Shown here: positions 60,440-64,000 of the stretch, one piece after another | Position numbering within the stretch: the stretch's first letter is position 1 | Layout: every line of letters starts with the position of its first letter | Source: Plasmodium brasilianum | Taxonomy: Eukaryota; Apicomplexa; Aconoidasida; Haemosporida; Plasmodiidae | Assembly: GCF_023973825.1 (NCBI RefSeq) | Contig: NC_090117.1 | Span: 713,501 to 777,500 of the forward strand | Direction: 5' to 3' | Length of the DNA: 64,000 nucleotides | Notes under the pieces: generated by a model | The model's database searches: none | Told to the model about the DNA's origin: nothing | What the model saw: only the letters and a program-made list of their open reading frames with translations | Position numbers and translations under genes: made by a program

Positions 60440-62055
60440 AGAAATGAAAGAAGAAATGAAAGAAGAAAAGAAAGAAAGAAAAGAAAGAAAGAAAAAAAAA
60501 AAAAAAAAAACCCATCACAACAACAAATTGATAACTACGACACAAGTGATAATAGCTGTCTTGATGATCAGTCGTGTTGTAGTAAATATGAAAGGAGGAG
60601 TATCCTAAAATCTGAAAGAAATACGTATTTTTCCTCCTCCGAGTTTAAGAATGCTTACAGAAATGGCATTCATAATTTTGTGTATAAGTATGATATGGCA
60701 AATATATTTTGTTGTAAGGAAGATTGTATGTGGAAGGTCAAGCAGAAGGATGCTCAGAAAAAGTCAAAGGAAAAATGTGCGGAAAATTCGTCAAATCGTG
60801 AAGAAGGCAAGAAAAATAGTAAAGAGCAAGAAGAGAAAGAAAAAAATATATCAGAAAAAAGAAACAAAGGAATGTACAATGAAAAGTATGAAAATTTTCT
60901 GCCAAAATGTGCAAATAAAGTACAGGATTTTAAAAATTTATTTTTTTTATTATGTTATAAAGATAATAATATAGATGACCTCATTGAGCTGTACAACATT
61001 TGTTTAAGTGAAAAACATACACACATAAAAAGTACTCAACTAAATGATGAAGAATTAAAAAAAAGGAAAAGGAAGAGACATTTTTACGGTTATTTTATTA
61101 AATTTACTTTTAATAATTATTTTCCCTTAAATTTGAAAAAAAAAAAAAAAAAGCTCAAAAAAAATATTTTAATATATGTACAGCGAAAACAGTTTTTGAT
61201 GTATATAAAAGTAAAAAATTGGTAGAGAATAATATATGTTATTCGTCTTTAATAAATAGGAGTTCAAAAAAAGGCAATTACTCAAATAATGCGTTCACTT
61301 CGAAAAATTATAACTGCATAAATTCGAATGGGCGCATTAATGGTACCTACTTGAGGAGAACTAATATCATGAAAAAGCTAAACATGAATTACTTGAATTT
61401 TAATTGCAAATATGATAAGTACATGCATTATGTGTATAACAGTAGTAATGTAAAATACGGAAAAATGTATCATAAACTTAACAGAAAGAGCAATAAGAAA
61501 TTTAGAACAAAACAAAGTACTGATCTTAATAATAGATTGTTAGATAAGTGCAAACAGACACAACATGACTGTTGTTTGTCGTCCAGTGAAGAAAGGATGC
61601 AAAGGGGGGGAGGGGTTTGGTTCCGCAGTAAAAAGTTGAAATCTGCAAAGGATATGGAAAAGGAAAAAGACCACGTGGAGGGTCATCAGGAAAAACAGTT
61701 ACTACAGCTAAACTGGAAGCAGCGAGAGGGGGGGGAAGATACGGACAAACATGATTATTTGAATGATGCTAATATTGAAAGCTTCAAGAAAGAAAGGAAA
61801 AAGAATTATACAAATAACATGAAAATGGGTTATATCTTTGGGTCCTCCAAAAAAAACATTTCATCAAAAATATTTAAAAATTTTAGAACATACAATAGTG
61901 GTAATAAAAAAAAAAAAAAAAAAAAAAATTCGTACAAAGGATGGTGTGAAAGTGAAATAAGAAATTATCATAATGAAAACATGATTTGTTTAGATTGCCT
62001 CATCAGCTATTTAAAAAAAATGCTCAGGATTTACGAAGACCCTGAAGTGTTATAG
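55064..62055 (+). CDS. giant histidine-phosphatase-superfamily protein
   Basis: Member of the branch 2 histidine phosphatase (acid phosphatase) superfamily, about 2330 residues after allowing for a frame break. The start is ATG 55064. A 45-nt poly(A) (55130-55174) encodes Lys15, followed by EKT repeats. The catalytic motif YMRHGARTP carries His135, Arg134 and Arg138, followed by GDLTFLGFQQSVRIGKYLR, the usual helix. The second motif comes only at about residue 1740: MLYLTHQSSMLSF then PPFAGFISLELI, matching the superfamily HD....PPFA..I..EL pattern, but with His1744-Gln1745 in place of His-Asp. The roughly 1600 residues between are low-complexity, with a (C[DN]YG)n array, Ser-rich and Asn-rich tracts. 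A 40-nt poly(A) (60398-60437) follows the second motif. The first frame stops at 61223-61225; a second frame, entered at the A17 run 61136-61152, continues to 62055. Substrate and location are unknown; no signal peptide is visible. Confidence 0.8.
55130..55174 (+). repeat. coding poly(A) run of 45
   Basis: Reads as 15 lysines near the N-terminus of the phosphatase-family protein. It is one of two very long A runs inside this frame. Confidence 0.85.
56785..57000 (+). repeat. 12-bp coding repeat, Cys-[Asp/Asn]-Tyr-Gly
   Basis: Eighteen copies of GATTATGGATGC or AATTATGGATGC encode a (C[DN]YG)n array with a cysteine every fourth residue. D and N units occur in blocks. Confidence 0.95.
60398..60437 (+). 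repeat. coding poly(A) run of 40
   Basis: Encodes about 13 lysines directly after the second catalytic motif and leads into GAAATGAAAGAA repeats (Arg/Asn/Glu/Lys-rich). Confidence 0.85.
61136..61152 (+). other. apparent frameshift in A17 run of phosphatase gene
   Basis: Upstream the open frame is the one ending NYFPLNLKKK. Downstream the plausible frame reads AQKKYFNICTAKTVFDVYKS and continues for 300 codons. The shift equals one missing A (or two extra), the opposite sense to the other two breaks in this window. Confidence 0.65.
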
Positions 62056-62364
62056 CATTGGTGGTGGTGGTGATGGGGGTACACTCTACACACAGGTGGA
62101 CCTACACACATGGGAAAACACACATAAGAGTGTATATCTATGCTCACGTATGAGCTATATTGGATTGAAACCTGTATGCATTCCTTCCGTTCAGAGCAAT
62201 TTGGTGTGCTCCTCAACATAACTAATTATTTGTTTAAAAATGCACCATCTTAATATTAATAGTACGGATGAGCAAAAGCGCTCCTGTCGCATTAACCCGA
62301 TCATGATCTTTTTGATTGTTGGTATATTCCTCACACTTGGCTGAAGTGCCATTTGGCGAGTGGA

Positions 62365-62399
<35 letters not shown>

Positions 62400-62623
62400 A
62401 ATGTGAGAAAAGAAGAAAAATACGAAACTACAAAGAACGAAATACATTATTAACAAAGATAGTCATTATAATATACTGTAACATAATAGCGGTGTTGTGT
62501 GTGCGCTTTTGAAGAACAAAAAAAAAGGAATGGGGGAAAACGGATTAGCAGAAAAGGTAAGGAAAAAGGTTTCAAACGAGATGTGAAAAAAAGGGGTGTT
62601 TTGTCAAACATAGGGAAAGAACA
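62056..62623. other. convergent intergenic region
   Basis: Lies between the phosphatase 3' end and the 3' end of the minus-strand partial gene. It contains an A29 run near 62370-62398. No gene. Confidence 0.75.
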
Positions 62624-64000
62624 TTACAGTTTTCTTAGTATTACTAATACTATATCTACATTAAATAAGTGAACGTGTTTTTCGTTGTGCACTTCGTATC
62701 GGTGTGAATATTTTTCTAAAAAGTTCGTAAGAAACTCAAAAACATTTTGGTGAGTCGAGGAGGATTGTATCATATTAGTATGTTGGGGGAAATAATTTAA
62801 AATGAAATTATTATAAAATATGTTTAGTGATTCAAAATGAAGGGATGATATATCAAAGGAAGGACCAGCGAAATTTAGTAAAGTGAAAAGGATAAAAATA
62901 TTTCTTTTGACAAGTTTATTCGCTAATGAGTGATGATTATGAGGATTATGGTGCTGGTCATATGTACAGTGCATTTTCAACAATATTTGAATCAACGTTT
63001 TAACCTTTGAGCAAACTCTCTTTTGACTTTCAATGTCTACGTAGTCGAGGAAGCTGACAAAATTTAAAAGATATGTTGATATGTTTGAAGCATATATAAC
63101 TTCCATTATTGGCATTTTTAAAAAATGGGAATACAGGATGTGCGGTTTGAGTCGTTTGAAGGGTTTTCCCTGATGGTGCAATTTGTCGTTATAGCTTTCA
63201 TCCGTTTTGTTTAAAATGTACTCCTCGAAGTAATTATTGGCTTCTTTAAAATAGTCCAGAAATATAATAGTATTAAAAAACTTTAACTGGTATTCCGTTT
63301 TAACTGAGCTCTTTTGAGTAAAAATGTTTTCAATGTATTTTTTTGACAATACTTGAATAATATTCACATATCGCAATTTACAATTTTTTAAGGAGATAAG
63401 TATATCTATAATATTTCTACTTGTTAATTCTATTTCATGTTGCATTTTATTTTTCATTTTATTAATATATAGTATGCACAAGAGTTTCTGTAGTAGTTTT
63501 GTCAGTTTGTTTTTCAAGTGTTCTTCGTCGTAACTTCCACGTTCGTTGCTACGGTGTGTACCGCTGTAACTACTGCTGCAATTGCCGCTATATGTATCAT
63601 CACTCTTATGAAGTTGAACATTTTTCATTAGCTCCGCTCCGTTCTTTTGGACCCTATGCTCATCGTTTGTTTCCGTATTGCTCCTTTTAAATGTACAGTT
63701 GATGTGATCCATGTGAGATGACGAAGCTGATATAATGGGTGGTAGTTCACTTTTTGTGTGCCTTATACATTCCATTAGATAATGCGCGTGCTCTTTTTTT
63801 AAATCATAAACATTGTCGGCATACTTTGGTTTTTCGTCCTTTTTTTTTGTATTATGTACATGCAATATATTTCTTTCTTTTTCCTTTACATCCGTTTTTT
63901 CATTTTTTTTTGTTTTATTTGAATACTTATTAATCGTGTATAAAAAGCTAGCTGCATTATTTATGAGCATGACCAATTTATTTTCAATTAAATTTTTTTC
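62624..64000 (-). CDS. conserved Plasmodium protein, 5' partial
   Basis: Frame open from the window edge (64000) to a stop at 62624-62626, so at least 458 residues; the true start is outside. The first 170 residues are polar and low-complexity (Lys/Glu/Ser), and the rest is a non-repetitive alpha-helical domain with phrases such as ELTSRNIIDILISLKNCKL, YLLNFVSFLDYVDIESQKRV and FILFTLLNFAGPSFDI. The spacing of Leu/Ile-rich helices recalls the helical-repeat (FASTK/RAP-like) organellar RNA-binding proteins that are numerous in Apicomplexa, but no RAP domain is at the C-terminus. I do not recognise it and claim no function. Confidence 0.75.
   Translation of the reverse strand, partial: EKNLIENKLVMLINNAASFLYTINKYSNKTKKNEKTDVKEKERNILHVHNTKKKDEKPKYADNVYDLKKEHAHYLMECIRHTKSELPPIISASSSHMDHINCTFKRSNTETNDEHRVQKNGAELMKNVQLHKSDDTYSGNCSSSYSGTHRSNERGSYDEEHLKNKLTKLLQKLLCILYINKMKNKMQHEIELTSRNIIDILISLKNCKLRYVNIIQVLSKKYIENIFTQKSSVKTEYQLKFFNTIIFLDYFKEANNYFEEYILNKTDESYNDKLHHQGKPFKRLKPHILYSHFLKMPIMEVIYASNISTYLLNFVSFLDYVDIESQKRVCSKVKTLIQILLKMHCTYDQHHNPHNHHSLANKLVKRNIFILFTLLNFAGPSFDISSLHFESLNIFYNNFILNYFPQHTNMIQSSSTHQNVFEFLTNFLEKYSHRYEVHNEKHVHLFNVDIVLVILRKL

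Noticed and set aside
6290..61152. Programmed ribosomal frameshifting as a common mechanism for the three broken genes
   Set aside because: The shifts are not in one direction, and each sits in a run of 16 or more A where indel errors are expected.
1..64000. tRNA, rRNA or centromere
   Set aside because: No T-loop GGTTCGA-type box with matching arms, no rRNA-like block and no extended extreme-AT centromeric array was seen; short ncRNAs could be missed by eye.

Overview
This window is nuclear DNA of a malaria parasite (genus Plasmodium). The evidence is the AT-rich composition, the long poly(A)/poly(T) tracts and TA microsatellites, the many short GT-AG introns, the lysine/asparagine-rich low-complexity proteins and the diagnostic gene pair P230 and P230p (gamete surface 6-cysteine proteins). 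The gene order matches, in reverse, my recollection of P. falciparum chromosome 2 from ACP (PF3D7_0208500) through P230p (0208900), P230 (0209000), patatin phospholipase (0209100), exosome subunit and IspF (0209300). The sequences are clearly diverged from P. falciparum. The milder AT bias and abundant minisatellites suggest a P. malariae/P. ovale-like species; that species guess is weak.

Layout, left to right. (1) 28-3138 (+): 3' eight exons of a neurotransmitter:sodium-symporter (NSS/SNF) family transporter, cut by the window edge. (2) 5391-7101 or beyond (+): basic low-complexity protein whose frame breaks at an A16 run. (3) 8453-11116 (+): seven-exon DUF89/ARMT1-type damage-control phosphatase. 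(4) 11489-12626 (-): two-exon apicoplast IspF. (5) 13372-15743 (+): eight-exon RNase PH-like exosome subunit. (6) 17527-20335 (+): three-exon patatin-like phospholipase. (7) 21766-30568 (-): P230, frame broken at a T20 (A20 in the gene) run. (8) 33093-40148 (-): P230p. (9) 41886-42551 (-): EMC10-like ER membrane protein. (10) 43608-45433 (+): seven-exon RPA43-like RNA polymerase subunit. (11) 46352-47722 (-): organellar ribosome recycling factor. (12) 49147-50033 (-): three-exon apicoplast acyl carrier protein. (13) 55064-62055 (+): giant histidine-phosphatase-family protein, frame broken at an A17 run. (14) 62624-64000 (-): partial conserved protein.

The exon models of genes 3, 4, 5, 6, 10 and 12 were worked out by hand from GT-AG sites. 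In each the phases add up to one uninterrupted frame, which is strong internal support. Functionally the window mixes gamete biology (P230, P230p, patatin phospholipase) with apicoplast functions (IspF for isoprenoids, ACP for type II fatty acid synthesis, ribosome recycling factor for translation) and nuclear housekeeping (exosome, Pol I subunit). Nothing suggests these genes form an operon-like unit.

The most unusual features are: three apparent frameshifts, all inside long coding homopolymers and not all in the same direction (most likely indels in the assembly); a histidine phosphatase whose two catalytic motifs are about 1600 residues apart, with Gln where the proton donor is expected; introns repeatedly filled with minisatellites (16-, 21-, 24- and 44-bp units); a complex 40-bp direct repeat in the 3' flank of P230p; and a 23/46-bp higher-order array upstream of ACP. 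I found no tRNA, rRNA, transposon or CRISPR array.
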